Shown one piece after another: positions 1 through 8,723 of a stretch of 34,104 nt of DNA (its first letter is position 1; each line of letters opens with the position of its first letter). Made by a program: the position numbers and the translations under genes. The stretch is from JBPBQZ01 sp050955105 (GTDB lineage Bacteria; Pseudomonadota; Gammaproteobacteria; Burkholderiales; Burkholderiaceae), in the NCBI GenBank assembly GCA_050955105.1, contig JBPBQZ010000142.1, positions 1 through 34,104 on the forward strand, written 5' to 3'. The notes under the pieces are model-generated. The model was not told where the DNA came from, did not search any database, and worked only from the letters and a program-made list of their open reading frames with translations.

Positions 1-754
<754 letters not shown>

Positions 755-902
755 CTGATCGTTGTTTGCGTCGCGCCGGCTAGGCGCTCTGATAGACTCG
801 GGCGAACCCGTGCAGCGGTCGACGGGAGAGCCAGACCCAGGACCGGAATTCGAATCCGTGAGTTTATCATGCGTGCTTTGAGCCCCTTCGCGTATTAAGC
901 CA

Positions 903-1391
903 ATGGCCGTGCTACCGACCAAACGCCGCAAGTCGGCAGCGCGCCCGCTGGCGCCCGCCGTGCGCGAGGTGCTGGAGAGCAGCGAGGGGTTTTCGCACTT
1001 GCGTTCGGGTGTCGAACGCGTGCTGGCGCTGAATGCCGACTTGTCGGCGGCGCTACCCGACTACCTGCGCGAACGCGTAACCGCGGCGGGCATTCGCGAC
1101 GGCGTGCTGGTGGTGCTGACCCAACACGGCGCGCTCGCCGCCCGCCTCAGACAGATCGAACCTACGCTGGTCGCGCATCTGCAAAACCGCGGCTGGCCGG
1201 TGGAGCGTTTGCGGATGCGGGTGCAACCGCCCACTGCTGCCGCCGCCGTCACGCCTGTCAAGCAGGCGCGACTCAGCGCCACCGGGCTGGCGTGCCTTGA
1301 TGCGCTGCGCGAGCAACTCGATGAGTCACCGCTGAAAACGTCATTGGAAAGAATGGTGAATCGACACGCCCAGCGCAAACCGGGCGAGTGA
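903..1391 (+). CDS. dciA: DUF721/DciA-family replicative helicase loader
   Basis: This 162-residue protein matches the DUF721 family, now called DciA. In bacteria without DnaC, DciA helps load the DnaB helicase at the replication origin. The N-terminal part (LESSEGFSHLRSGVERVLALNADLSAALPDYLRERV) and the middle (GVLVVLTQHGALAARLRQIEPTLVAHL) follow the family's compact fold, in which a hydrophobic strand (VLVVLT) is followed by an A-x-R-L-R helix. The ends are short and basic. It lies between divergent secA and convergent lpxC (10 bases between stop codons), the usual place for this gene in Burkholderiales. The ribosome binding site is weak. The family assignment comes from pattern and context; the function follows from the family. 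Confidence 0.85.
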   Translation: MAVLPTKRRKSAARPLAPAVREVLESSEGFSHLRSGVERVLALNADLSAALPDYLRERVTAAGIRDGVLVVLTQHGALAARLRQIEPTLVAHLQNRGWPVERLRMRVQPPTAAAAVTPVKQARLSATGLACLDALREQLDESPLKTSLERMVNRHAQRKPGE

Positions 1392-1401
1392 AGGCGCGGG
1401 A

Positions 1402-2319
1402 TCAGGCGAAAGCTGCGTGCCGGTCGTAGCCGAACGCCGACGGCGCCAGCGTTTCATCGTCGAAGGTGACGATTTCATAGGCGTCTTCCTGCGACAACAA
1501 TTCGCGCAGCAAGGCGTTGTTGAGTCCGTGCCCCGATTTGTGCGCGACATAGGCGCCAATCAACGGATGGCCCACTACATACAGATCGCCGATGGCGTCG
1601 AGCATCTTGTGCTTGACGAACTCGTCGTCGTAGCGAAGTCCGTCGTTGTTCAAGATGCGGTATTCATCCAGCACGATCGCGTTGTCCATGCTGCCGCCGC
1701 GCGCCAGGCCCAGTTCGCGCATGCTTTCGACTTCGTGCGCAAAGCCGAAGGTGCGCGCCCGCGCGATTTCTTTCACATACGACGCATCGGCGAAATCGAT
1801 TTCCAGCGCCTGACCCGTCTTGTCGACCGCCGGATGATGGAAATCGATCGAGAATTTCAGGCGAAACCCGGCGTAGGGTTCCAGCCGCGCGAACTTGTCG
1901 CCGTCGCGGGCTTCGACCACGCGCTTGATCTTGAGGAAACGCTTCGCGGCATTCTGTTCTTCGATGCCGGCGGAGTGGATCAGAAATACGAATGAGGCGG
2001 CGCTGCCGTCCATGATCGGAATTTCTTCGGCGGTCACGTCCACGTACAGATTGTCGATGCCAAGGCCGGCGCAGGCCGACATCAGATGCTCGACGGTGGA
2101 AACGCGCGCGCCGTCTTTTTGCAGCACTGAAGCCAGCCGCGTGTCGCCGATGCTAAGCGCCGACGCGGGAATATCCACCGGCGGCTGCAAATCGGTACGA
2201 CAGAAAACGATGCCCGTGTCGGGGCCGGCCGGCCGCAAAGTGAGCCGCACCTTGCGCCCGGAATGCAGGCCGATGCCTACAGTCTGGACGATGGTTTTAA
2301 TGGTGCGCTGCTTGATCAT
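1402..2319 (-). CDS. lpxC: UDP-3-O-acyl-N-acetylglucosamine deacetylase LpxC
   Basis: LpxC is the zinc-dependent deacetylase that carries out the first committed step of lipid A synthesis, in the cytoplasm. The 305-residue length is normal. Zinc ligands are visible as H78 in STVEHLMSA, and H237 and D241 in VKHKMLDAIGD. The catalytic E77 and the active-site H264 (KSGHGLNNAL) are present, as is the conserved IPIMDGSA segment. It is the last gene of the minus-strand cluster, 219 bases downstream of the peroxiredoxin gene. That gap holds a hairpin, so lpxC may be transcribed partly from its own promoter. A TATAAA sits at 2359-2364 on the minus strand, but no convincing -35 goes with it. The start ATG follows a weak ribosome binding site. 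Confidence 0.97.
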   Translation of the reverse strand: MIKQRTIKTIVQTVGIGLHSGRKVRLTLRPAGPDTGIVFCRTDLQPPVDIPASALSIGDTRLASVLQKDGARVSTVEHLMSACAGLGIDNLYVDVTAEEIPIMDGSAASFVFLIHSAGIEEQNAAKRFLKIKRVVEARDGDKFARLEPYAGFRLKFSIDFHHPAVDKTGQALEIDFADASYVKEIARARTFGFAHEVESMRELGLARGGSMDNAIVLDEYRILNNDGLRYDDEFVKHKMLDAIGDLYVVGHPLIGAYVAHKSGHGLNNALLRELLSQEDAYEIVTFDDETLAPSAFGYDRHAAFA

Positions 2320-2439
2320 GCCGACTTACCGCCAAGGGAGATGAATTAGGGAAACGCGTTTATAGGGCGAATTCTAGCAAACTGGCCCAAGCAACGTATT
2401 TCCATACTGTATCGCGGTGTTACCGATTGAAATGACGCG

Positions 2440-2487
2440 GCGCGCGGCCCGGGCGGAGGCAACCCCCAAGGGCCGCGCGCTTTTTTA
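2440..2487 (+). terminator. Perfect 11-bp hairpin followed by a T-run, reading on the plus strand
   Basis: The arms GCGCGCGGCCC (2440-2450) and GGGCCGCGCGC (2470-2480) are perfect reverse complements with a 19-base loop, and TTTTTTA follows at 2481-2487. This is a textbook intrinsic terminator for the plus strand. On the minus strand, where prx and lpxC lie, no T-run follows the hairpin. It may still slow minus-strand transcription or block antisense transcription from the left. Confidence 0.6.
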
Positions 2488-2538
2488 CACGTCGACGGAG
2501 CCTGGCTGCGCACCGCCTGCTGCTTTGCTTGTTACTTA

Positions 2539-3045
2539 TTACGCCGACAGGCCGGCCAGCACCGCTTCCGCGCTGCTCACCTCGAATTTGCCTGGGGCTT
2601 CGACGTTCAGCGACGTCACCACGCCTTGGTCCACGACCATCGCGTAGCGCTGTGAGCGCACACCCATGCCACGCGCGCTCAGGTCCGTCTCCAGACCCAG
2701 TGCACGCGTGAACTCCCCGCTGCCGTCCGCCATCATGCGCACCTTGCCCGAGGTGTGTTGATCGCGTCCCCACGCGCCCATGACAAATGCGTCATTGACC
2801 GCCACGCACCAGACTTCGTCGATGCCGGCGTCCGCCAGTTTCTGAGCGTTATTTATGTATCCAGGCAAATGCTGTGCCGAACACGTGGGGGTGAAAGCAC
2901 CAGGCAGCCCAAAAATGACCAGGCGTTTTCCCGCCGCCTCGGCTTTGGCGCTGAAAGCATTCGGGCCGAGTGAGCACCCGTCGCGCGGGGCCTCGACGAA
3001 TTCATACAGCGTGGCGTCGGGAAGTGCCGTGCCTTTCTGGATCAT
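2539..3045 (-). CDS. Peroxiredoxin, Prx5-like
   Basis: This is a thiol peroxidase that reduces hydrogen peroxide and organic hydroperoxides. The 168-residue protein has the Prx5-type active site GLPGAFTPTCS, with the peroxidatic cysteine at C55 and the conserved Pro and Thr just before it. The core strand RYAMVVDQG carries the conserved active-site arginine (R133). Other cysteines lie at C24 and C80. A resolving role for them cannot be settled by eye, and one-Cys chemistry with a glutaredoxin or thioredoxin partner is possible. The ribosome binding site GAGGAG lies 6 bases before the ATG. It starts 17 bases after the ftsZ stop, so it is probably co-transcribed with ftsZ. A peroxiredoxin between ftsZ and lpxC is common in Burkholderiales. 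Confidence 0.93.
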   Translation of the reverse strand: MIQKGTALPDATLYEFVEAPRDGCSLGPNAFSAKAEAAGKRLVIFGLPGAFTPTCSAQHLPGYINNAQKLADAGIDEVWCVAVNDAFVMGAWGRDQHTSGKVRMMADGSGEFTRALGLETDLSARGMGVRSQRYAMVVDQGVVTSLNVEAPGKFEVSSAEAVLAGLSA

Positions 3046-3062
3046 GCTGCGCTCCTCAAAAG

Positions 3063-4250
3063 TCAGTCTGCCTGCTTGCGCAGGAAAGCCGGAATGTCGT
3101 AGGTGTCGACGCCTTTTTCCTGCAGGGCCGCGACATGCGCCGATGCGGTTTCACGCGTGCTGCGCCACACGGCCGGCGTTTCGAAGGCGCCGTAGTCAGT
3201 GCCATGATGCGCGGTGTGCGTGGTGGTGGTGCTGGCCACCGGCGCATTGTCGGTACCGGTCTTCAGCAAGGTCATCGGCGGTTGCTGCGACTTCTTGGCG
3301 CGTGCGCCCAGACCCGTTGCCACCACCGTCACGCGCAATGCATCGCCCATCGCGTCGTCGTACACCGTCCCAAAAATCACGGTGGCGTCTTCCGCTGCAT
3401 AGCTCTTGATGGTGTGCATTACTTCACGCGTTTCCGACAGGCGCAGCGAGCGGCTCGACGTGATGTTGACCAGCACGCCGCGCGCGCCCGACAGATCGAC
3501 GCCTTCGAGCAAGGGACTGGCAACCGCCTGTTCCGCCGCCAGACGTGCCCGATCGAGGCCGTTGACGGTAGCCGTCCCCATCATCGCCTTGCCTTGCTCG
3601 CCCATCACCGTCTTCACATCTTCAAAGTCGACGTTGACCAGCCCGTCGACATTGATGATTTCGGCAATGCCCGCGACCGCGTTGTGCAGCACGTCATCCG
3701 CGCACTGGAAGCACTTGTCCATCTCGGCATCGTCGCCCATCACGTCGAACAATTTGTCGTTCAACACGACGATCAGCGAATCGACCGACTCTTCCAGCGA
3801 TTGCGCGCCGGCTTCGGCAACCCGCATGCGCTTGCCGCCTTCGAATTCGAAGGGTTTGGACACCACGCCGACCGTGAGAATGCCCATTTCCTTCGCAATC
3901 TGCGCCACCACCGGTGCTGCGCCCGTGCCGGTGCCGCCACCCATGCCCGCGGTGATGAACACCATGTGCGCGCCGCGCAGCGCGTCGATGATGCGCTCGC
4001 GCGCTTCCTCGGCGGCGGCGTGGCCCATTTCCGGCTTGGCACCCGCACCCAGCCCGGTCTTGCCGAGCTGAATCACACTGGTGGCCTTCGAACGCGCGAG
4101 CGCTTGCGCGTCGGTGTTCATGCAGACGAAATCAACGCCTTGCACGCCGCGGTTGATCATATGCGTGACGGCATTGCCGCCCGCGCCGCCAACACCCACC
4201 ACCTTGATAATGGTGCCGTTGGTTTCCGTTTCCAGCATTTCGAATTCCAT
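3063..4250 (-). CDS. ftsZ: Cell division protein FtsZ
   Basis: FtsZ is the tubulin-like GTPase that polymerises into the Z ring and places the divisome at midcell. The 395-residue protein has the N-terminal nucleotide site VVGVGGAGGNAV, the tubulin signature GGGTGTG at 104-110, and the T7 loop NVDFED at 206-211 with the aspartates that trigger GTP hydrolysis. A variable linker is followed by the conserved C-terminal peptide DTYDIPAFLRKQAD, which binds FtsA and other partners. A good ribosome binding site GGAGG (4257-4261 on the plus strand) precedes the ATG. The 112-base gap from ftsA is larger than the other gaps in this cluster, so ftsZ may have an additional promoter there, as is known for ftsZ elsewhere. 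Confidence 0.99.
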   Translation of the reverse strand: MEFEMLETETNGTIIKVVGVGGAGGNAVTHMINRGVQGVDFVCMNTDAQALARSKATSVIQLGKTGLGAGAKPEMGHAAAEEARERIIDALRGAHMVFITAGMGGGTGTGAAPVVAQIAKEMGILTVGVVSKPFEFEGGKRMRVAEAGAQSLEESVDSLIVVLNDKLFDVMGDDAEMDKCFQCADDVLHNAVAGIAEIINVDGLVNVDFEDVKTVMGEQGKAMMGTATVNGLDRARLAAEQAVASPLLEGVDLSGARGVLVNITSSRSLRLSETREVMHTIKSYAAEDATVIFGTVYDDAMGDALRVTVVATGLGARAKKSQQPPMTLLKTGTDNAPVASTTTTHTAHHGTDYGAFETPAVWRSTRETASAHVAALQEKGVDTYDIPAFLRKQAD

Positions 4251-4362
4251 AATTTGCCTCCGTCAGAGTTTAAAGACAGAACGCGGCGTATCCATACTCG
4301 AGAGATCGGGCAACCCCTCGACACGCCGCCCGCCGCGGCGGCGTTTCTGTCAAAAAAAATCG

Positions 4363-5595
4363 TCAAAAATTACCGAGTACCCATTCCTTCATCCGCGCCA
4401 GCACCTGGCGCATCGAACCGGTTTGCACAGCGACCTTGCGGCCGCGCAGGCGTTGCGAGCGACCTTCGAGCAGCAAGCCCATCGCTGTCGAATAGCGCGG
4501 GTTGCGCACCACGTCGGCCAGGCCGCGCGCGTAGTCCGGCACGCCTATGCGCACCGGCTTCAAGAAAATGTCTTCGCCCAACTCGACCATGCCGGCCATC
4601 ATCGCGGCGCCGCCGGTGAGCACGATGCCCGACGACAGCAGGTCTTCGTAGCCGGATTCGCGTACCACTTGCTGCACCAGCGAGAACAACTCTTCGACGC
4701 GCGGCTCGATCACGGCGGCCAGCGCCTGCCGCGACAGCGTGCGTGGACCGCGTTCGCCCAGTCCCGGCACTTCGATCATTTCGTCCGGGTCGGCGAGCGC
4801 CTGCTTGGCGATGCCATGCGTGACCTTGATGTCTTCGGCGTCTGGCGTGGGCGTGCGCAAGGCCATCGCCACGTCGCTGGTGATCTGGTCGCCGGCGATC
4901 GGGATCACCGCGGTGTGGCGGATTGCGCCTTCGCTGAAGATGGCGATGTCGGTAGTGCCGCCACCGATGTCGACCAGCACCACGCCCAGCTCCCTCTCGT
5001 CTTCGGTAAGCACCGCCAGGCTGGATGCCAGGGGCTGCAGGATCAGATCGTTGACTTCGAGCCCGCAGCGCCGCACGCACTTGACGATGTTCTGCGCCGC
5101 GGACACCGCGCCGGTGACGATGTGCACTTTCACTTCGAGGCGGATGCCGCTCATGCCGATCGGCTCGCGCACGTCTTCCTGGCCGTCGATGATGAATTCC
5201 TGCGTGAGGATGTGCAGCACCTGCTGGTCGGTCGGGATGTTGATGGCCTTGGCGGTCTCGATCACGCGCGCCACGTCGGTCTGCGAAACTTCCTTGTCCT
5301 TGATCGCCACCATGCCGCTCGAATTGAAGCTGCGGATATGGCTGCCGGCGATGCCGGTGAAGACATTGGTGATCTTGCAGTCGGCCATCAGTTCGGCCTC
5401 TTCGAGGGCACGCTGGATCGACTGCACGGTGGCTTCGATATTCACCACCACGCCCTTCTTCAAGCCCTTCGACTCGCTCTGCCCCAGGCCAATGACCTCA
5501 TAGTCGCGCTCGCCGCGCAACTCGGCAACGATCGCCACCACCTTCGAGGTGCCGATATCGAGCGCGACCAGCAGGTCTTTATAGTCTCTACTCAT
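4363..5595 (-). CDS. ftsA: Cell division protein FtsA
   Basis: FtsA is the actin-like ATPase that tethers FtsZ filaments to the inner membrane and recruits later divisome proteins. The 410 residues show the phosphate-1 motif ALDIGTSKV near residue 11, the phosphate-2 motif VLVDIGGGTTDIAIF near residue 205, and the adenosine segment GIVLTGGAAMM. A C-terminal amphipathic helix with the sequence LARMKEWVLGNF is the membrane-targeting sequence. The start ATG is preceded by a moderate ribosome binding site (GGATAA) and lies 22 bases after the ftsQ stop. The order ftsQ-ftsA-ftsZ is conserved. Confidence 0.98.
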   Translation of the reverse strand: MSRDYKDLLVALDIGTSKVVAIVAELRGERDYEVIGLGQSESKGLKKGVVVNIEATVQSIQRALEEAELMADCKITNVFTGIAGSHIRSFNSSGMVAIKDKEVSQTDVARVIETAKAINIPTDQQVLHILTQEFIIDGQEDVREPIGMSGIRLEVKVHIVTGAVSAAQNIVKCVRRCGLEVNDLILQPLASSLAVLTEDERELGVVLVDIGGGTTDIAIFSEGAIRHTAVIPIAGDQITSDVAMALRTPTPDAEDIKVTHGIAKQALADPDEMIEVPGLGERGPRTLSRQALAAVIEPRVEELFSLVQQVVRESGYEDLLSSGIVLTGGAAMMAGMVELGEDIFLKPVRIGVPDYARGLADVVRNPRYSTAMGLLLEGRSQRLRGRKVAVQTGSMRQVLARMKEWVLGNF

Positions 5596-5617
5596 AGCGT
5601 GTTATCCGGCCTGGTAC

Positions 5618-6373
5618 TCATTTTTTATCCTGTGTTCGCGGGTCGACGAAACGCATGCTCGCCGCGCGAATCGCAAAGCCGTTCGGGTAGCGCAAATCAG
5701 CGGCCTGAATATCCTTCCCCCAGCGGCTGACGACTTGCGGCCAAGCCTTGGTAAAACGCGCACTGCGTTCCGCCAACGAATTCTGATTACGTTCACGACC
5801 CAGTTCCAGTTGCAGGCCGCTGGACAATTTCACGGTCCAGGCATAGCGCGCCGACAGCGTCACGGCTTCCGGTTTGCCGCCCAGCGGCGCGAACCAGTTG
5901 GTGAAATCGCGATAGCGCGCCACCACGATTTTTTCGCTGCCGGGCGGCCCGTCGAATTCGGGCAGGTCTTGGTCGGCCAGCTCGCCCTGGTTGGCCGTGA
6001 ACAGATCGCCATCCACACTTACCAACCGGTCGTCGCCCCAAATGCCCAGTGGCCGGTATTCCTCGAGCGTGACCGCCAGCGCGTTCGGCCACACGCGCCG
6101 CACGCCGGCGCGCCGTACCCATGGCATCGATTCGAACGCTGCCTGCGCGTTGTCCAGATCGACCGTGAAGAAGTTACCTCTGAGGCGGCCGATCACGCTC
6201 GCGCGCACGGTGGGCGCGTTGATATGGTCGACATCGCCGTCGATGCTGATGGTGCGCAGCGTGAACATCGGCTGCTGCACGATCCACGCCGCGGCCGCCG
6301 CCAGCAGGCCGAGCAGCGCCAGCGCATACAGTGCGCTGGAGACGGCATTCAGCTGGCGGACGTTATTCCACAT
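5618..6373 (-). CDS. ftsQ: Cell division protein FtsQ
   Basis: FtsQ is a bitopic inner-membrane protein that joins FtsB and FtsL in the divisome. The reading frame is open further upstream, but that part is antisense-free shadow of ddlB; the real protein starts MWNNVRQLNAVSS at 6373 and has 251 residues. A short cytoplasmic segment is followed by one transmembrane helix (residues about 13-33, ALYALALLGLLAAAAAW). A POTRA domain begins at FTLRTISIDGDV, and the FtsQ domain holds WPNALAVTLEEYRPLGIW. The start lies 5 bases after the ddlB stop codon, fitting the tight spacing of the operon. Confidence 0.95.
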   Translation of the reverse strand: MWNNVRQLNAVSSALYALALLGLLAAAAAWIVQQPMFTLRTISIDGDVDHINAPTVRASVIGRLRGNFFTVDLDNAQAAFESMPWVRRAGVRRVWPNALAVTLEEYRPLGIWGDDRLVSVDGDLFTANQGELADQDLPEFDGPPGSEKIVVARYRDFTNWFAPLGGKPEAVTLSARYAWTVKLSSGLQLELGRERNQNSLAERSARFTKAWPQVVSRWGKDIQAADLRYPNGFAIRAASMRFVDPRTQDKK

Positions 6374-6378
6374 GGGCG

Positions 6379-7317
6379 TTAGCGCAAGGTCAGGGCAAGC
6401 ACGCTCAACACGAGCGTTGGATAGTCGATACCGACCGCGCGCGCCGCCTTCGGCGGCAGCGAATGGTCGGTCATGCCTGGCGCGGTATTCACCTCCAGGA
6501 AATACGGGTTGCCGTCGCTGTCGAGCATGAAGTCGGCGCGACCCCAGTCGTAGCAGCCCAGCATCTCGAAGGCGCGCCGCGCCAACTGCTTGATGCGCAC
6601 TTCTTCGGCCGGCGTGAGGCCGCACGGAATCAGATATTGGGTGGCGTCGGACAGATACTTCGCGTCGTAGTCGTAGAACTCGCCGGGCGGCACGATACGG
6701 ATGATCGGCAAGTCGAGGTCGCCGGCAATCGTGACGGTAAATTCGCCGCCACCGTCGATGCTTTTCTCGACCAGCACGACGCGGTCGAAGCGCGCCGCCT
6801 CGGCCATGGCATCGGCGAGTGTCTCGGCCGCCTTCACCTTGATGACCGCCACGCTCGAGCCTTCGCAAGCCGGCTTGACGAACAATGGCAAGCCGAGCTT
6901 GGCGACGATGCCATCGACGCGCGCCGCATAATCGTCGCCGCGCATCACCACTTCGAAAGGCGGCGTGGGAATGCCGGTTTGCTGCCAGAGCAGCTTGCTG
7001 CGCAGCTTGTCCATGCCGAGCGCCGAACCCAGCACGCCGGTGCCGGTGTAGCGAATGCCGAGGAATTCCAGCGCGCCCTGCAGCATGCCGTTTTCACCGT
7101 AGCCGCCATGCAGTGCATTGAAGACACGCGCGACGCCGCGCTCTTTCAGGGCGAACAGCGGCGTGTCGCGCGGGTCGAACAACTCGGCATCGACGCCCTT
7201 GTCGAGCAAAGCCTGATGCACGAGCCGCCCCGACTTCAGCGAGACCTCGCGTTCATGGTTGTCACCGCCATAGAGCACGGCGACTTTACCGAATTGCCGT
7301 GGATCGATGCTGCTCAT
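6379..7317 (-). CDS. ddlB: D-alanine--D-alanine ligase B
   Basis: Ddl joins two D-alanines using ATP to make the dipeptide that MurF adds to the peptidoglycan precursor. The 312-residue protein shows KVAVLYGGDNHEREVSLKSG at the N-terminus and the ATP-grasp features HGGYGENG, YTGTGVLGSALGMDK and KPACEGSSVAV. The metal and substrate loop EVNTAPGMTDHSLPPKAA is also present. I chose the ATG at 7317 because it overlaps the murC stop as ATGA, the pattern seen through this cluster. An in-frame ATG four codons upstream (7329) is the alternative. The protein acts in the cytoplasm. Confidence 0.97.
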   Translation of the reverse strand: MSSIDPRQFGKVAVLYGGDNHEREVSLKSGRLVHQALLDKGVDAELFDPRDTPLFALKERGVARVFNALHGGYGENGMLQGALEFLGIRYTGTGVLGSALGMDKLRSKLLWQQTGIPTPPFEVVMRGDDYAARVDGIVAKLGLPLFVKPACEGSSVAVIKVKAAETLADAMAEAARFDRVVLVEKSIDGGGEFTVTIAGDLDLPIIRIVPPGEFYDYDAKYLSDATQYLIPCGLTPAEEVRIKQLARRAFEMLGCYDWGRADFMLDSDGNPYFLEVNTAPGMTDHSLPPKAARAVGIDYPTLVLSVLALTLR

Positions 7318-8723
7318 TGGCTGCCCCATTCGCGCGCCAGGCGGCCCGCCACCCCGCCGATCGAACCGGCGCCCATCGTTATCACCACATCGCCCGCGCG
7401 CGCAATCGACATCACCGCGGCCGGCACGTCGTCGATGGCGGGCGCGAACACGATGCTCTCGTCCTTGGTATGGCTGGTCGCCGCCTGCACCGCGCGGCGC
7501 AAGGCCTCGCCGGTGGCCGTGGCAATCTGCGGCTCGCCGGCCGCATACACTTCGGTGAGCACCAGCGCGTCGACGTCGGACAACACGTGCACGAAGGCGT
7601 CGAAGCAATCGCGCGTGCGGGTGTAGCGATGCGGCTGGAATGCCAGCATCAGGCGTCGACCTGGAAACGCGCCGCGCGCCGCCGCGATGGTGGCCGACAT
7701 CTCGACCGGGTGATGACCGTAGTCGTCGACCAGCGTGAACGTACCGCCGCCTTGCGTGCAACGGACTTCGCCATAGGCCTGGAAACGCCGGCCGACGCCG
7801 GTGAACTCTTTCAGCGCGCGCTGGATCGCCGCGTCGGACACGCCGAGCCGTGACGCCACCGCGATCGCGGCCAGCGCGTTCTGCACGTTGTGTGTGCCGG
7901 GCAGGTTCAAGTCGATCTGCAGGGGCGCGGCGCCTTCACGCAGTGCCGTGAAATGCATGCGCCGGCCGCTGGCCGTGACGTCGACGGCGCGCACCTGCGC
8001 ATCCGCGGAAAAGCCATAGCGCACTACCGGCCGCGACACGAACGGCAGGATGTCGCGCACGTTCGGATCGTCGACGCACAGCGCCGCAATGCCGTAGAAC
8101 GGCAGGCGCTGCGTGAATTCGATGAAAGCCTGCTTGAGCCGCGCGAAGTCGTGGCCGTAGGTTTCCATGTGGTCGGCGTCGATGTTCGTGACGACTTCGA
8201 TCACCGGGAACAGGTTCAGGAACGACGCATCCGACTCGTCTGCTTCGGCGACGATGAAGTCGCCCGTGCCCAGTCGCGCATTCGCGCCGGCGCTGGTAAG
8301 CCGTCCGCCGATCACGAAGGTCGGATCCAGGCCGCCCTCGCCGAGCACGCTGGCCAACAGACTTGTGGTGGTGGTTTTGCCGTGCGTACCGGCAATCGCG
8401 ATGCCCTGTTTAAGGCGCATCAATTCCGCCAGCATCACCGCGCGCGGCACGATCGGCACGCGTTGCGCGCGCGCTGCCAGCACCTCGGGGTTATCGGAGC
8501 GCACGGCACTCGACACCACCACCGCGCTGGCGCCGATGATGTTCGCCGCGTCGTGGCCGAGCGCAATGCGCGCGCCAAGTTGCGTGAGGCGTTCGGTGGT
8601 GGCGCTGGTGCCGAGGTCGGAACCGCTTACCTGATAGCCGAGATTGAGCAGTACCTCGGCGATGCCGCTCATGCCGACGCCGCCGATGCCGACGAAATGG
8701 ATATGTTTGATGATGTGCTTCAT
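7314..8723 (-). CDS. murC: UDP-N-acetylmuramate--L-alanine ligase MurC
   Basis: MurC adds L-alanine to UDP-MurNAc with ATP, the first amino-acid step of the peptidoglycan precursor, in the cytoplasm. The 469 residues are the normal length. The UDP-binding Rossmann motif HFVGIGGVGMSGIAE lies at residues 9-23, the ATP P-loop AGTHGKTTTT at 111-120, and DEADESDASFLNL-type acidic metal site sequence appears as VAEADESDASFL. Later, FTLVDDYGHHP and LAFQPHRYTR follow the family pattern. A good ribosome binding site (GGGAGG, 9 bases ahead) sits within the 3' end of murG, and the start overlaps the murG stop as ATGA. Confidence 0.98.
   Translation of the reverse strand: MKHIIKHIHFVGIGGVGMSGIAEVLLNLGYQVSGSDLGTSATTERLTQLGARIALGHDAANIIGASAVVVSSAVRSDNPEVLAARAQRVPIVPRAVMLAELMRLKQGIAIAGTHGKTTTTSLLASVLGEGGLDPTFVIGGRLTSAGANARLGTGDFIVAEADESDASFLNLFPVIEVVTNIDADHMETYGHDFARLKQAFIEFTQRLPFYGIAALCVDDPNVRDILPFVSRPVVRYGFSADAQVRAVDVTASGRRMHFTALREGAAPLQIDLNLPGTHNVQNALAAIAVASRLGVSDAAIQRALKEFTGVGRRFQAYGEVRCTQGGGTFTLVDDYGHHPVEMSATIAAARGAFPGRRLMLAFQPHRYTRTRDCFDAFVHVLSDVDALVLTEVYAAGEPQIATATGEALRRAVQAATSHTKDESIVFAPAIDDVPAAVMSIARAGDVVITMGAGSIGGVAGRLAREWGSQ

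Noticed and set aside
2970..5730. Two long plus-strand open frames (549 codons each) opposite ftsZ and ftsA
   Set aside because: They are antisense to well-identified genes, have no family resemblance, and reflect the high GC content that leaves few stop codons in the complementary frames.
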